Shown here: positions 8,457 through 17,976 of the stretch, one piece after another
Layout: each line of letters begins with the position of its first letter
Numbering within the stretch: the first letter of the stretch is position 1
NCBI RefSeq assembly: GCF_025685605.1
Contig: NZ_JAGTUT010000001.1
Span: forward strand, 2,542,001-2,606,000
Origin: Granulicella arctica
GTDB taxonomy: Bacteria > Acidobacteriota > Terriglobia > Terriglobales > Acidobacteriaceae
Direction: 5' to 3'
Length of the DNA stretch: 64,000 bases
Made by a program: the position numbers and the translations under genes
The notes under the pieces: model-generated
Told to the model about the DNA's origin: nothing
What the model saw: only the letters and a program-made list of their open reading frames with translations
Database searches by the model: none

Positions 8457-9203
8457 ATGCCCTTGTTTACCACCCATCCCGGCCAAGGTATCCGCTATGC
8501 CGGGCTGCTCGGCCTGTGTCTGGTCGCGCTGACGGGCTGCCAGAGTTTCAGTAGCGCTGGTTCATCGGCGAGAGTCCGGGTGGTCGATGTGTCGCCAGAT
8601 GCACCCGCCGTAGACATCTACCAAGGCAACACTGGTGTAGCGTACAACCTGGGTTTTGGAACGACAACCTCTTATCTTTCGCTCGCTCCGGGACCGTCAA
8701 CGCTGACGGTCGACGTGGCTGGCTCGCGTCAGGTTTTGTCGACGATCGAAGGGTCGTTCAGTCCGGAGGCTCACTACACGGTATTGGTGAGCAATTCCGT
8801 TGCAAATCTCCAGCAGGTGATTCTCACAGATCGTGGTCAGCCAACCGCTGCGAAGGCCTCGCCAAGCCCTTCTCTACGCTTCATTCATCAAGCTGGAAGG
8901 TCCGGGCCTGTAGACGTCTACCTTGTTCCCGCGGGACATCGCCTGTCGTCTGTTACCCCGGTAGTGACAAATCTTGCTACGGGTAGCTATACAGGCTACC
9001 TCAACATTCCTGCCTGTACTTGTACGGTGGTCATGCTTCCTGCAGGAAGCACGCCTTCGACCGTGGCGATGGCAGTTCATAGCGGGGCTCAGACAAAGTA
9101 TGTCGGCGGCTCCGCGCGAACGTTGATTCTTCTTGACGCCCAGCCGTCCGCTTCGTCCAGTGTCCAGGTGATTACAACGATTGATGCTGAGCCGCTTACC
9201 TAG
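8457..9203 (+). CDS. DUF4397 lipoprotein
   Basis: A 248-residue lipoprotein. The lipobox LTGC puts the lipidated cysteine at residue 28 after a hydrophobic stretch (GLLGLCLVAL). Two DUF4397-like beta-rich repeats follow: the first starts ARVRVVDVSPDAPAVDIYQG, the second LRFIHQAGRSGPVDVYLVPAG. DUF4397 proteins are exported and of unknown function; they are common in Acidobacteria. It is monocistronic and ends at a strong bidirectional terminator. Confidence 0.8.
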   Translation: MPLFTTHPGQGIRYAGLLGLCLVALTGCQSFSSAGSSARVRVVDVSPDAPAVDIYQGNTGVAYNLGFGTTTSYLSLAPGPSTLTVDVAGSRQVLSTIEGSFSPEAHYTVLVSNSVANLQQVILTDRGQPTAAKASPSPSLRFIHQAGRSGPVDVYLVPAGHRLSSVTPVVTNLATGSYTGYLNIPACTCTVVMLPAGSTPSTVAMAVHSGAQTKYVGGSARTLILLDAQPSASSSVQVITTIDAEPLT

Positions 9204-9215
9204 ATTGAGCGTTAA

Positions 9216-9255
9216 CGAACGATGGCCGCCCGAACATCCGGGCGGCCATCGTTCG
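9216..9255. terminator. Bidirectional terminator between the DUF4397 gene and ahcY
   Basis: A 17-bp perfect inverted repeat (9216-9232 with 9239-9255) with a 6-base loop sits between two convergent stops (9203 and 9263). It can serve both genes. Confidence 0.85.
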
Positions 9256-9262
9256 TAAGGAT

Positions 9263-10720
9263 CTAGTAGCGGTAGTGATCAGCCTTGTAGGGGCCTTCAA
9301 CAGGAACGCTGAGGTACGCTGCCTGCTTCGTCGAGAGCGTCGTCAGCTTCACGCCAATCTTCTCGAGGTGCAGTCGTGCAACTTCCTCATCAAGCTTCTT
9401 CGGCAGGATGTAGATCCCTACCTTGTAGGTATCCTTGTTGGCCCATAGGTCAAGCTGTGCAAGCGTCTGGTTTGCGAAGCTTGCCGACATGACGAAGCTT
9501 GGGTGTCCAGTAGCGCAACCCAGATTCACCAAACGTCCTTCGGCCAGGATGAAGATGCTGTTCCCCGTCTCGAAGGTGTACTTATCAACCTGAGGCTTGA
9601 TGTTCAGCTTGGTCACGCCCTTGAGCGCGTTCAGTGGCTCCATCTGGATCTCATTGTCGAAGTGACCAATGTTGCAGACGATCGCCTGATCCTTCATCAG
9701 TTTCATGTGCTCGACGGTGATGATGTCGACATTGCCGGTGCATGTGACATAGATATCGCCACGTCCAAGCGTCTCCTCAAGAGTGGTGACTTCATAGCCT
9801 TCGATCGCAGCCTGCAAAGCGTTAATTGGATCGATTTCTGTGATTACAACACGAGCACCGAGGCCGCGGAGGGAGGCCGCCGAACCCTTGCCAACGTCGC
9901 CAAATCCGCAGACTACGGCAACCTTGCCGGCGATCATCACATCAGTGGCGCGCTTGATGCCATCGACCAGCGATTCACGGCAGCCGTAGAGGTTGTCGAA
10001 CTTCGACTTGGTGACGGAGTCGTTGACGTTGATCGCAGGAACGAGCAGCGTACCCTTCTCGAACATCTTGTAAAGTCGGTGAACGCCTGTTGTGGTCTCT
10101 TCGCTGACGCCGCGCCATTCCTTCGCTACATCCTGCCAGCGTGTCGGGTGCTCTGCATGGACCTTCTTGAGCAGGGACTTGATGACGTCCTCTTCGGTGG
10201 AGCCGGAGGGTGAATCAATCCATTTGTCGCCTTTCTCCATCTCGACGCCCTTATGAATCAGGAGAGTCACGTCGCCGCCGTCGTCGATCACGAGCTGCGG
10301 TCCGAGCAGGCCACCCTTACCGTCGGGAAAGTTCAACGACTGGTTCGTGCACCACCAGAACTCCTCAAGGGACTCGCCCTTCCAGGCAAAAACCGGCACG
10401 CCGGCGGCAGCGATCGCCGCTGCAGCATGGTCCTGCGTGGAGAAGATGTTGCAGCTTGCCCAGCGAACGTTGGCACCAAGCGCGACCATGGTCTCGATCA
10501 GCACGGCCGTTTGAATCGTCATGTGCAGCGAACCTGTCACGCGTACATTGGCCAGCGGCTTGCCTGCGGCGTATTTGTTGCGGATGGACATCAGTCCCGG
10601 CATCTCCTGTTCAGCGATGTCGATCTCACGCCGACCAAACTCCGCTAGGCTGATGTCAGCAACCTTGTACTCCGCTGCTACTGCTTGAACTGCCGCTGTA
10701 TCGATCGTTGCTGTTGCCAT
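9263..10720 (-). CDS. ahcY: Adenosylhomocysteinase
   Basis: NAD-dependent hydrolysis of S-adenosylhomocysteine to adenosine and homocysteine, which relieves product inhibition of methyltransferases. The product has 485 residues. Visible segments are [16 protein letters not shown], the substrate-site [11 protein letters not shown], the NAD-binding [16 protein letters not shown], and the conserved C-terminal KADHYRY. The start was set at MATATIDT; a GTG two codons upstream is possible. I saw no SAH riboswitch in the 90 bases upstream. metK lies 5 kb away on the same strand, so both halves of the methyl cycle are in the neighbourhood but not in one operon. Confidence 0.96.
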   Translation of the reverse strand: MATATIDTAAVQAVAAEYKVADISLAEFGRREIDIAEQEMPGLMSIRNKYAAGKPLANVRVTGSLHMTIQTAVLIETMVALGANVRWASCNIFSTQDHAAAAIAAAGVPVFAWKGESLEEFWWCTNQSLNFPDGKGGLLGPQLVIDDGGDVTLLIHKGVEMEKGDKWIDSPSGSTEEDVIKSLLKKVHAEHPTRWQDVAKEWRGVSEETTTGVHRLYKMFEKGTLLVPAINVNDSVTKSKFDNLYGCRESLVDGIKRATDVMIAGKVAVVCGFGDVGKGSAASLRGLGARVVITEIDPINALQAAIEGYEVTTLEETLGRGDIYVTCTGNVDIITVEHMKLMKDQAIVCNIGHFDNEIQMEPLNALKGVTKLNIKPQVDKYTFETGNSIFILAEGRLVNLGCATGHPSFVMSASFANQTLAQLDLWANKDTYKVGIYILPKKLDEEVARLHLEKIGVKLTTLSTKQAAYLSVPVEGPYKADHYRY

Positions 10721-10816
10721 CTTCACTGCACCTCGTACGTCTTTTTTAGCGTTCCACAGTCACTTGAGGATATCATTTCAAGCATTTTACGGATCATTTT
10801 CTCGATCACGAAGAGC

Positions 10817-12652
10817 TTACGGAACAGAATCCAGAGCCTTGATGTTGCCGTCACGAAACTGAAGCCAGATAGTGTCAGCAGGCTTGGCTATCTTTGTCGC
10901 TTCTTGCGTGCTCAGCGGGTTCGTCCAGTTGTAGGCGAGGGGATCGCCGAGAGCTGACAGTTCATTTACTGGTCTTCGACCTTCACGATCGTTAGCAAAG
11001 AAAGCTTTCTTATCACTGTCATATACAAGAATTCGTTGGATCTGCGGGGCTGAGATCAGGCTCATGGAGGTGTAGTAGCTTGGATAGCCAGGGAAATCCT
11101 GAAGCACCACGACGCTTTTCTGGGGCGATGCGAGGAGCAGTCTTTGCAGTTCGGCATACTGCATTCGTTCGCGGTCCATTCCATACGTTCCCCAGGTGTA
11201 ACCACCTGCGGGAATCAGTGCTGTCTGACGAAGTCGGACATCCAGGAATCCGCTGACGACCAGTACGCAAAAGGCGAAGCAGGCGATTCTGGCCCGCCGA
11301 TCACTCGGAACAGGCGCTCCGAAGCGGGCCAGGGCGATACCGAGCGCTATGCTCATCCAAAAGGCAGCCATGGTGCTGTAGTACGGCGCAATCCGCGTGC
11401 CGAGTACAACGAAAAGCGAAATTGAGGCTATGGATGCAAGCACCGCGAAGAGAACGTCTTTCGGTCGATCTCCACGCAGCTTCGGGACCCTCCAGATCAC
11501 CACCACTAAGATCAAGACGACAATCATGCCCAGATACTCGGGAACCGTCAACACAGCCGGCGAGTTGCCTGGGAGGTCAAAGAAGGTGAAGTACCAAAGC
11601 GCGTAGGAGAATGGGCGGAGTGCTGCCTCCATCGAAAAGGCGATGGGGTAGGGAGTCGCCTGCATTAGTGTTTTTGCATGAAAGAAGGGCACCGCTGCTG
11701 TGCCCGCGTAGATGCCGAGCCCTGCGACGGCCGCCAAAATCCTTCGGGCCATCGGGGGAACGCGACCTTCGCCAGGTCTAAAGAAGAGCAGTAGAGCCAC
11801 GATGAGCGGAGCCGCGAAGGAACTCTGCTTGCCGAGCGTTGCAACGCAGAAGCAGATCCAGGCAAGCAGGTGGTAAGCGACGGCCGGAAGACCTCGACGC
11901 CGGTTTGCCTTCAGGATTGCGAGCGCCATAAGTCCGCAAAACAGGATGGCGATGTCGTCGCTGAGGGCCGAGGCCCAGGAAACAATCGTATAAAGTACGC
12001 CACGTGACATATACAGAGCGCTGCTGGCTGCCGCAGCAAACTTGGAGTAACCCATCGTCCGAACGATAAAGAACGCAACGATGCTGCCTAGAAATGAAGC
12101 AATGAAGTTTCCCACAAGAAAAGCGCGGGCCGACAGGCCGAAGAACTTCAGCATGTAGCCGAAGTACAGCACAGTCCCCAGCGGCCGGAAGTTGCCGTCT
12201 ACCGAGTCCAGCGCATACCAGCTATAAGCGGGATGGAGGTAGATGATCTTCCGGATTGACGCGGCGGCGAGCAGCAACCAGTCATCCTGGACGAAGCCTC
12301 CGGCCAGCAGAACGGGCAACCAGAAGAGGCAGAAGGTAACAGTAAGAGCACCTAAAAAGTAAGAGGTCGGCAGGTCTCCAGTGTTGGATCTTCTAAGAAG
12401 GAAGGCCCGCAGACCGCCAACAAGCAGAGTGAAAAGACATGCGGCAAGGAGGGCGAAGGGAAGATGCTGGGTCGCGTACTGAACGCGATCCGTGTGAAGA
12501 TGAAGGCGCGACCGAAGAAGGAAGGTAGCGGCTGCTGCGGTGACCAAGACGAGCGAAAGGCCGAGAAAGAAGATGTTTTCGAAGCCGCTGGTGACCTTCC
12601 GCATTGCCCACCTTACAGGCGAAGTATCCCTTGGCCCTTGATTTTCAATCAT
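10817..12652 (-). CDS. Polytopic membrane protein, GT-C glycosyltransferase-like
   Basis: A 611-residue integral membrane protein with about ten to twelve hydrophobic segments. After the third segment, the first large loop carries FVQDDWLLL, an acidic pair in the place where GT39/GT83-type enzymes hold their catalytic aspartate. The C-terminal 120 residues are soluble (YSTMAAF..., then residues after 485). GT-C enzymes transfer sugars from polyprenyl-phosphate donors on the outer face of the inner membrane; this activity is inferred from architecture. It is probably transcribed alone, 90 bases upstream of ahcY on the same strand. Confidence 0.6.
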   Translation of the reverse strand: MIENQGPRDTSPVRWAMRKVTSGFENIFFLGLSLVLVTAAAATFLLRSRLHLHTDRVQYATQHLPFALLAACLFTLLVGGLRAFLLRRSNTGDLPTSYFLGALTVTFCLFWLPVLLAGGFVQDDWLLLAAASIRKIIYLHPAYSWYALDSVDGNFRPLGTVLYFGYMLKFFGLSARAFLVGNFIASFLGSIVAFFIVRTMGYSKFAAAASSALYMSRGVLYTIVSWASALSDDIAILFCGLMALAILKANRRRGLPAVAYHLLAWICFCVATLGKQSSFAAPLIVALLLFFRPGEGRVPPMARRILAAVAGLGIYAGTAAVPFFHAKTLMQATPYPIAFSMEAALRPFSYALWYFTFFDLPGNSPAVLTVPEYLGMIVVLILVVVIWRVPKLRGDRPKDVLFAVLASIASISLFVVLGTRIAPYYSTMAAFWMSIALGIALARFGAPVPSDRRARIACFAFCVLVVSGFLDVRLRQTALIPAGGYTWGTYGMDRERMQYAELQRLLLASPQKSVVVLQDFPGYPSYYTSMSLISAPQIQRILVYDSDKKAFFANDREGRRPVNELSALGDPLAYNWTNPLSTQEATKIAKPADTIWLQFRDGNIKALDSVP

Positions 12653-12676
12653 AGCGGAGTGGATATTCGGATGTGC

Positions 12677-13822
12677 TCAGGCGCTGAAGCCCTCTGCTGC
12701 GAGCAGCTTCTTCTTTCGCTCCATGCCCCAGCGATATCCCGTGAGTGCACCATCTTTGCCGACAACGCGGTGGCAGGGTACAGCCACAGCGATAGGGTTT
12801 GCTCCGCATGCCCCGGCTACAGCGCGTACGGCCGAGGGTTTCCCGAGGGCCGCTGCGAGATCGGAGTAGCTTCGGGTTTCACCTCTCGGAATCTCCTGTA
12901 ATGCTCGCCAGACGCGTTGCTGGAAGGCTGTCGCTCGTACATCCATGGGGAAGGTGGCTGCCGCCGGATGTTCAGTCATCTGGCTCAACACAAAGCCAAC
13001 GCCATCCGCCAGCCAGCCGGTATTTCCGCGGGCGGCAACCAATTGAGCCTTATTGAAGTTCTCTCGAAGATCCTGGACCAGGGCAGCGTCGTCTCTGCCG
13101 AACGCAATGCTGCAGATGCCGACGTCGGTTGTGGCCACGAGCATTCTGCCTAGCGGACTGGCGGCGGTCGTGTACCGAATCACCAGTCCGGCCCCACCCT
13201 CACGCATGACGCGGGGCTTCATACCGAGTGCAGCGTTGCTCTTCTCGTAGAGCCTGCTTGATGAGCCATAGCCTGCTTCGTAGATGGCATCTGTAACCCG
13301 TTTTTTCGGTTCGCCCGGCGCCCTCTTCTCGCCAAGGCCTCGTTTGAAACTGTCGATCCGTTGCGCCTTGGCGTACTGACCCGGACTCACGCCAAGGACA
13401 CGTTTGAATCCGCGCAGGATCGTCAATCGTCCGACTCCTGTGGCTTTCGCAACCTCAGCCAGCTTTGTCCGCTCCGTCGCATGGACCTTCAGATATTCCG
13501 TCACGGCAGCGATCGCGCCGGCCTGCGGATCGGGCTTGGCGGTCGTCGCATCGGGATCACACCGCAAGCAGGCACGATACCCGGCCTCTTGTGCGGCGGC
13601 TGTGGTTGGGAAGAACGTGACGTTCTTGCGCGTGGGCCGGCGGCTCGGACAGCTTGGCTTGCAATAGACCTTCGTCGACTTGACGGCATAAAAGAACTGG
13701 CCGTCGGCTGCGGTGTCGCGTTCAAGCACCTGCTGCCACTGCTTGCCTGGGAAGAGACTCGGCACGGCTGCGGTGGGCCTCGGGTTCGTTGGTGGGCGGT
13801 TCATTATCGTCATCGTCGTCAT
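12677..13822 (-). CDS. ada: Bifunctional DNA repair methyltransferase / transcriptional activator Ada
   Basis: Removes methyl groups from phosphotriesters and O6-methylguanine and, once methylated, activates alkylation-response genes. Domains in order: an N-terminal zinc/methylphosphotriester domain (YCKPSCPSRRP...ACLRCDP), an AraC-type HTH (LAEVAKATGVGRLTILRGFKRVLGVSPGQY), then a C-terminal O6-alkylguanine transferase with the suicide cysteine in VAVPCHRVVG. All key cysteines are present. The frame can also start at a GTG at 13837 or an ATG at 13804; the first ATG is chosen. The divergent hydrolase gene at 13929 shares its upstream region. Confidence 0.93.
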   Translation of the reverse strand: MTTMTIMNRPPTNPRPTAAVPSLFPGKQWQQVLERDTAADGQFFYAVKSTKVYCKPSCPSRRPTRKNVTFFPTTAAAQEAGYRACLRCDPDATTAKPDPQAGAIAAVTEYLKVHATERTKLAEVAKATGVGRLTILRGFKRVLGVSPGQYAKAQRIDSFKRGLGEKRAPGEPKKRVTDAIYEAGYGSSSRLYEKSNAALGMKPRVMREGGAGLVIRYTTAASPLGRMLVATTDVGICSIAFGRDDAALVQDLRENFNKAQLVAARGNTGWLADGVGFVLSQMTEHPAAATFPMDVRATAFQQRVWRALQEIPRGETRSYSDLAAALGKPSAVRAVAGACGANPIAVAVPCHRVVGKDGALTGYRWGMERKKKLLAAEGFSA

Positions 13823-13928
13823 ACCAGTATCGTTCACCGAACCCCGTCATCGCCACACTCCGCTTTGTGACGGAGAAGTCGTCCTGTATTCTTCACTTCA
13901 TCGATCCAGTCCAGCCAGGAGAACTACG

Positions 13929-15347
13929 ATGCGCCTCCGTCTCCCTTCTCTTGCCGTTCTTGCAACGTTCCTCGCTGTTCCTGTACTCTCCGCAGCCGCG
14001 CCCAAAGCTCTCGACGGAGCGTACAGCTTTAAGAAGAACGGCTGGACCTACGTTCATCTGCAAGGTTCGCCAAGCGACATCGGTTTTCAGCATGGATATC
14101 TGCTTTCCGCCGAAATTGAGGACAATTATCACGTCTACCGGCTGGAGCAAGAGCATAATTCCGGGCGCGATTGGTCGTTCTTTCGCGCTGCATCCAAGAC
14201 TGTACTCTGGCCGAACATCGAGCCTGAGTATCGCGCCGAACTCGAGGGTATCGCGGCTGGTCTGAAGGCTAAAGGCTCGTCGCTCGATCTTTGGGATGTT
14301 GTCGCAATCAACGGCAACCTCGAGCTTGGCGATTACTATCTGCCTTGGCTCAACAAAAAAGAAGGCAAGCCAAATCCGCCGAAAGACGTGGCTCCAGGTA
14401 AGTGCAGCGCCTTCATCGCCGCGGGATCGGCTACCAGGGACGGCAAAATCGTCGTAGCTCATAGCAACTGGTCACCCTACGCCGAGGGGGAGCGCTGGAC
14501 TATCGTCTTTGATATCGCGCCAGCCAAAGGCCTTCGCTTCCTCATGGACGGTGCTCCCGGAATCATCACCAGCCAGGACGATTTCGGCGTCAACGCCGCA
14601 GGTTTGATGATCACCGAGACGACGCTGCCAATGGCAGCCGGGTGGGACCTCAAGGGTGCTCCCGAGTTCGTCCGCTCTCGCAAGGCGATGCAGTATGCAC
14701 ACTCCATCGACGAATATGCAGCCATTATGCGCGACCGCAATAATGGTGGCTACGCGAACTCCTGGCTCGTCGGCGACCGGAAGACTGGCGAGATCGCCTA
14801 CCTGGAGTTAGGACTCAAGCACACGCCACTGACGCGAAAGAAGGACGGCTATTTCGTCAGCTCAAACTTTGCCGCCAATCCTGATCTCATCCGCGACGAC
14901 ACACCGGGCTTCGATACGACAAACAAGTCCAGCAGCATGAATGCTCGTCATCTTCGGGCGGACGCTTTTATGCAGCAGCACAAAGGGCAGATGGATACAG
15001 AACTTGCCGAGGCATTCCTATCGGATCACATCGACACCTTCGTAGGCGGTGAAAAGGCGGACCAGCGTAGCCTTTGCGGTCACGTTGACAAGGCGAAAGA
15101 AGGCGAGCCAGTCTGGGGCGAAAAGCCGTATGAGCCGATGGGCGCTGTAACCGGTAAGGTCATGGACTCGGACCTGGCAGGGAAGATGAGTTTCATCGCT
15201 CGCGCCGGTCACCCCTGCGGCGATGACTTCCTCGTTGCACCCTTCCTCGCCGCGCATCCTGAGTTCCAGTGGGAGAAGCCGATCCTGAATGACATGAAGG
15301 CGGGTCCGTGGACGACCTTTACAACTGCTGAGGCTGTGACGCGCTAG
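13929..15347 (+). CDS. C45-family autoproteolytic acyltransferase/hydrolase, secreted
   Basis: A 472-residue exported protein with signal peptide MRLRLPSLAVLATFLAVPVL-SAAA. The early motif GSPSDIGFQHGYLL and the later PGKCSAFIAAG (Cys159), VVAHSNW and ITSQDDFGVNAAGL fit the peptidase C45 / phospholipase B-like group. In that group the cysteine becomes the N-terminal nucleophile after self-cleavage. Substrates in the family include amides and acyl esters; the one here cannot be told. The start is fixed by CCAGGAG 8 bases upstream; the longer open frame runs into ada antisense and is not used. Confidence 0.8.
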   Translation: MRLRLPSLAVLATFLAVPVLSAAAPKALDGAYSFKKNGWTYVHLQGSPSDIGFQHGYLLSAEIEDNYHVYRLEQEHNSGRDWSFFRAASKTVLWPNIEPEYRAELEGIAAGLKAKGSSLDLWDVVAINGNLELGDYYLPWLNKKEGKPNPPKDVAPGKCSAFIAAGSATRDGKIVVAHSNWSPYAEGERWTIVFDIAPAKGLRFLMDGAPGIITSQDDFGVNAAGLMITETTLPMAAGWDLKGAPEFVRSRKAMQYAHSIDEYAAIMRDRNNGGYANSWLVGDRKTGEIAYLELGLKHTPLTRKKDGYFVSSNFAANPDLIRDDTPGFDTTNKSSSMNARHLRADAFMQQHKGQMDTELAEAFLSDHIDTFVGGEKADQRSLCGHVDKAKEGEPVWGEKPYEPMGAVTGKVMDSDLAGKMSFIARAGHPCGDDFLVAPFLAAHPEFQWEKPILNDMKAGPWTTFTTAEAVTR

Positions 15348-15374
15348 ACCGGCAGCTCAGGCTAAACTCGAAAC

Positions 15375-15890
15375 ATGCGAAGTTTTCTTCTTCTCCTTGC
15401 GGCCATTTGGGCGCTACCGATTGCTGCCAGCGCCCAGGCATCCGACGCCACGCTGCCCCAGGCAAACCAGCAAGCCGTGTTGACGGTGCAGGGAAGAGGC
15501 GCACAGATCTACGGCTGCCAACCGATCGGAGCCACCTTCCAGTGGGTCTTTCAGGCTCCTGTGGCTCGCCTGTTCGATGATAAAAACGTTGAGGTTGGCA
15601 CCCATGCAGATGGCCCGACGTGGACCCTTCAGGATGGCAGTTCCGTGCAGGGCATTCTCGTGACCAAGCAGCCTTCGCCTGATGCCGCAAACATTCCATG
15701 GCTGCTTCTAAAAGCAACGAAACCGCAGCGGGCAGGACTCCTGACCAGCGTAGAAATGATCCGCAGGTCGGACACCAAGGGCGGTATCGCACCAACTACT
15801 GGTTGCGACGCCACCCACAAAGGGGATCTTGTCAGGGTTCCTTACTCTGCAACTTATACGTTCTACAGCTCTAAAGCCGCCACCAAGTAG
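15375..15890 (+). CDS. DUF3455 protein, secreted
   Basis: A 171-residue exported protein (signal peptide ending ASAQA near residue 22). The body contains GRGAQIYGCQ, WVFQAPVARLFD, GPTWTLQDGSSVQG and NIPWLLLKA, the pattern of the DUF3455 family. That family is of unknown function and common in Acidobacteria and fungi. Two cysteines (near 48 and 144) could form a disulfide. It follows the C45 gene by 27 bases on the same strand, so the two are probably co-transcribed and end at the terminator at 15958. Confidence 0.75.
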   Translation: MRSFLLLLAAIWALPIAASAQASDATLPQANQQAVLTVQGRGAQIYGCQPIGATFQWVFQAPVARLFDDKNVEVGTHADGPTWTLQDGSSVQGILVTKQPSPDAANIPWLLLKATKPQRAGLLTSVEMIRRSDTKGGIAPTTGCDATHKGDLVRVPYSATYTFYSSKAATK

Positions 15891-15957
15891 CAGACGTGCT
15901 GCCTCTGTCGCAGAGAGCGGACGCTACACATCACGGCTTTAGGCGCAACGAGCATAA

Positions 15958-15985
15958 AAAGGGGAGACCGATTGGTCTCCCCTTT
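15958..15985. terminator. Bidirectional terminator between the DUF3455 gene and metK
   Basis: A 12-bp perfect stem (aaaggggagacc with ggtctccccttt, 4-base loop) is flanked by A and T runs and lies between convergent stops at 15890 and 16000. Confidence 0.85.
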
Positions 15986-15999
15986 CTTACGCAACGCAG

Positions 16000-17172
16000 C
16001 TATTTGGCTGCAAGTTCCTTGACGCCAGCCTGCTCCTTGAGGAGTGCGGCCTTATCCGTGTTCTCCCACGTGAAACCCTCACCTTTACGACCAAAGTGGC
16101 CGTATGCGGCGGTCGCCTTGAAGATCGGCTTACGCAGATCGAGACTCTCGATAATGCCTTTCGGAGTCAGGGAGAAGTTCTTCCGTACTAGCTCCTCGAG
16201 CTTGGCCTCGTCTACCTTGCCGGTACCAAAGGTCTCAACCAGGACGCTTACCGGCTCTGCAACGCCGATTGCATAGGCAAGCTGGACTTCGCATCGATCC
16301 GCGAGCTCCGCGGCGACGATGTTCTTTGCAACGTAGCGCGCCATATAAGCCGCAGAACGATCGACCTTGGTCGCGTCCTTGCCGCTGAAGGCTCCGCCGC
16401 CATGCCGCCCCATGCCGCCGTAGGTGTCGACAATGATCTTGCGCCCGGTCAAGCCGGTGTCCCCCATCGGGCCGCCAACGACGAAGCGGCCAGTCGGATT
16501 GATGTGGTATTTCGTATCTGCGTCGAGCAGCTTCGCCGGAATAACGGCCTGGATGACGTTCTTGAGGATGTCCGCACGTAGCTCGTCATTGCCAACGTTC
16601 TCAGCGTGCTGCGTCGAAATAACGACAGCATCCACGCGAACCGGCTGGTTGTTGGAGTCGTATTCCACCGTCACCTGGCTCTTGCCATCCGGCCGCAAAT
16701 ACGCCATCAAGCCGGATTTGCGGACTTCGCTGAGGCGCTCGGCCAGCTTGTGCGCCAGCGAGATCGGCGTAGGCATCAACTCTGGGGTCTCGTTCGTGGC
16801 ATAACCGAACATCATGCCCTGATCGCCGGCGCCGCCAGTATCTACGCCCATTGCGATATCGCCGGACTGCTTGTTGATCGTCGAAATGACAGCGCAGGTA
16901 TTCGAGTCAAAGCCGTATAGCGCATTGTCGTATCCGATTGCGGCAACTGTTCCACGGACGAGGCTCTGGAAGTCCACATATGCCTTCGTGGTGATCTCAC
17001 CGGCAATGACGACGAGGCCCGTGCAGGTGAGCGTCTCGCACGCTACCCGGCTGTAAGGATCCTGCGCCAGGCAGGCGTCCAGAATTGCATCGGAGATCTG
17101 GTCGGCAATCTTGTCGGGATGCCCTTCGGTTACAGACTCACTCGTGAACAGAAATTTATCGCGCTTCGCCAA
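16000..17172 (-). CDS. metK: S-adenosylmethionine synthase
   Basis: Makes S-adenosylmethionine from methionine and ATP. The 390-residue protein shows the N-terminal [21 protein letters not shown], the ATP-binding [12 protein letters not shown] and the phosphate-binding [19 protein letters not shown]. The start MAKRDKF is preceded by CTAAGGAG with good spacing. I looked for SAM riboswitch signatures in the roughly 60-base leader and saw none that convinced me. Confidence 0.97.
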   Translation of the reverse strand: MAKRDKFLFTSESVTEGHPDKIADQISDAILDACLAQDPYSRVACETLTCTGLVVIAGEITTKAYVDFQSLVRGTVAAIGYDNALYGFDSNTCAVISTINKQSGDIAMGVDTGGAGDQGMMFGYATNETPELMPTPISLAHKLAERLSEVRKSGLMAYLRPDGKSQVTVEYDSNNQPVRVDAVVISTQHAENVGNDELRADILKNVIQAVIPAKLLDADTKYHINPTGRFVVGGPMGDTGLTGRKIIVDTYGGMGRHGGGAFSGKDATKVDRSAAYMARYVAKNIVAAELADRCEVQLAYAIGVAEPVSVLVETFGTGKVDEAKLEELVRKNFSLTPKGIIESLDLRKPIFKATAAYGHFGRKGEGFTWENTDKAALLKEQAGVKELAAK

Positions 17173-17232
17173 AACTACTCCTTAGAAGTACCTGCGCGGG
17201 ACACTTAGCCCCGGACAGAAATCAATCTGTCT

Positions 17233-17261
17233 ATTTTACCTGCCGTTCTCACCCCCGGCAA
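17233..17261 (-). promoter_or_regulatory. Predicted metK promoter
   Basis: On the minus strand TTGCCG (17256-17261) and TAAAAT (17233-17238) are separated by 17 bases. They lie about 60 bases upstream of the metK start. Confidence 0.5.
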
Positions 17262-17352
17262 AGATCATAGCGAGTCGCGCCAATTGAGGGTCAAACGGCT
17301 CTATTGAGCATTAAGTGGTTTACTCACAACGCCAGGCGTCTGCCACTAGAGC

Positions 17353-17769
17353 CTAAAGTGGCAATTTGCTATGAAGCACCAGCTTCCATGTCAGGAAGAC
17401 GCAGATAACCAATGCCAGCAGCATCAGAGCTACTCCGAACCAACGCATTCCGGTGGCAGATCCACCACCTCCACGGTTTTTCTTTACGTTTTCGGCGAAT
17501 TCGACCCAATCCTGCTCTCTGGGACCCTCGCCCTGCTCTCGGAGGCTTGCTTCAAACCGGTCAACCCAGATCGCTTCCTCCAAACCCACGGCAGCTATAT
17601 AACTGCGAACAATGCCCTTGCGGAAGACACCCCCGGGGAGATCGCTGAATCTCCCATCTTCCAGAGCCTCAACATGGCGCAGGGAGACCTTTGTGACCGC
17701 ACAGACCGTGTCGACAGAAACTCCGCGTCTTTCGCGTTCGTGTCGCAATTCCTGCCCGAATTGGATCAT
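17353..17769 (-). CDS. RodZ-like HTH membrane protein
   Basis: A 138-residue protein with an N-terminal Xre-type helix-turn-helix (residues 1-70: FGQELRHERERRGVSVDTVCAVTKVSLRHVEALEDGRF...) of the kind found in RodZ. A charged linker with a Gly-rich stretch and one transmembrane helix follow (about 109-130, FGVALMLLALVICVFLTWKLVL). Full RodZ has a periplasmic domain after the helix; here the chain stops 8 residues beyond it. It may be a minimal cytoskeletal anchor of the MreB system. No mre genes are near. Confidence 0.7.
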   Translation of the reverse strand: MIQFGQELRHERERRGVSVDTVCAVTKVSLRHVEALEDGRFSDLPGGVFRKGIVRSYIAAVGLEEAIWVDRFEASLREQGEGPREQDWVEFAENVKKNRGGGGSATGMRWFGVALMLLALVICVFLTWKLVLHSKLPL

Positions 17770-17976
17770 TCCCTCGCCATCTGCGTTCGCGGCTCCCTCG
17801 CCACAACGCTTTCGTCAAGCTGAAGACCATTTAGACCATCTTTTACAGAAAGATAGCCGGGCTTGTCCTTAGAGTCAAAGGCTCCCGCAGCTTGTGTGCC
17901 TTTCCCGCCACGAGGAGTGACGAACCGACACCTTCTCAAAAGCTGGTACCGCGGTCTGCCATACACTTAGATTGAG

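Noticed and set aside
9503..10213. 236-residue plus-strand open frame
   Set aside because: Antisense to ahcY and without motifs.
17173..17352. SAM riboswitch upstream of metK
   Set aside because: The leader is short and I saw no conserved SAM-binding core.
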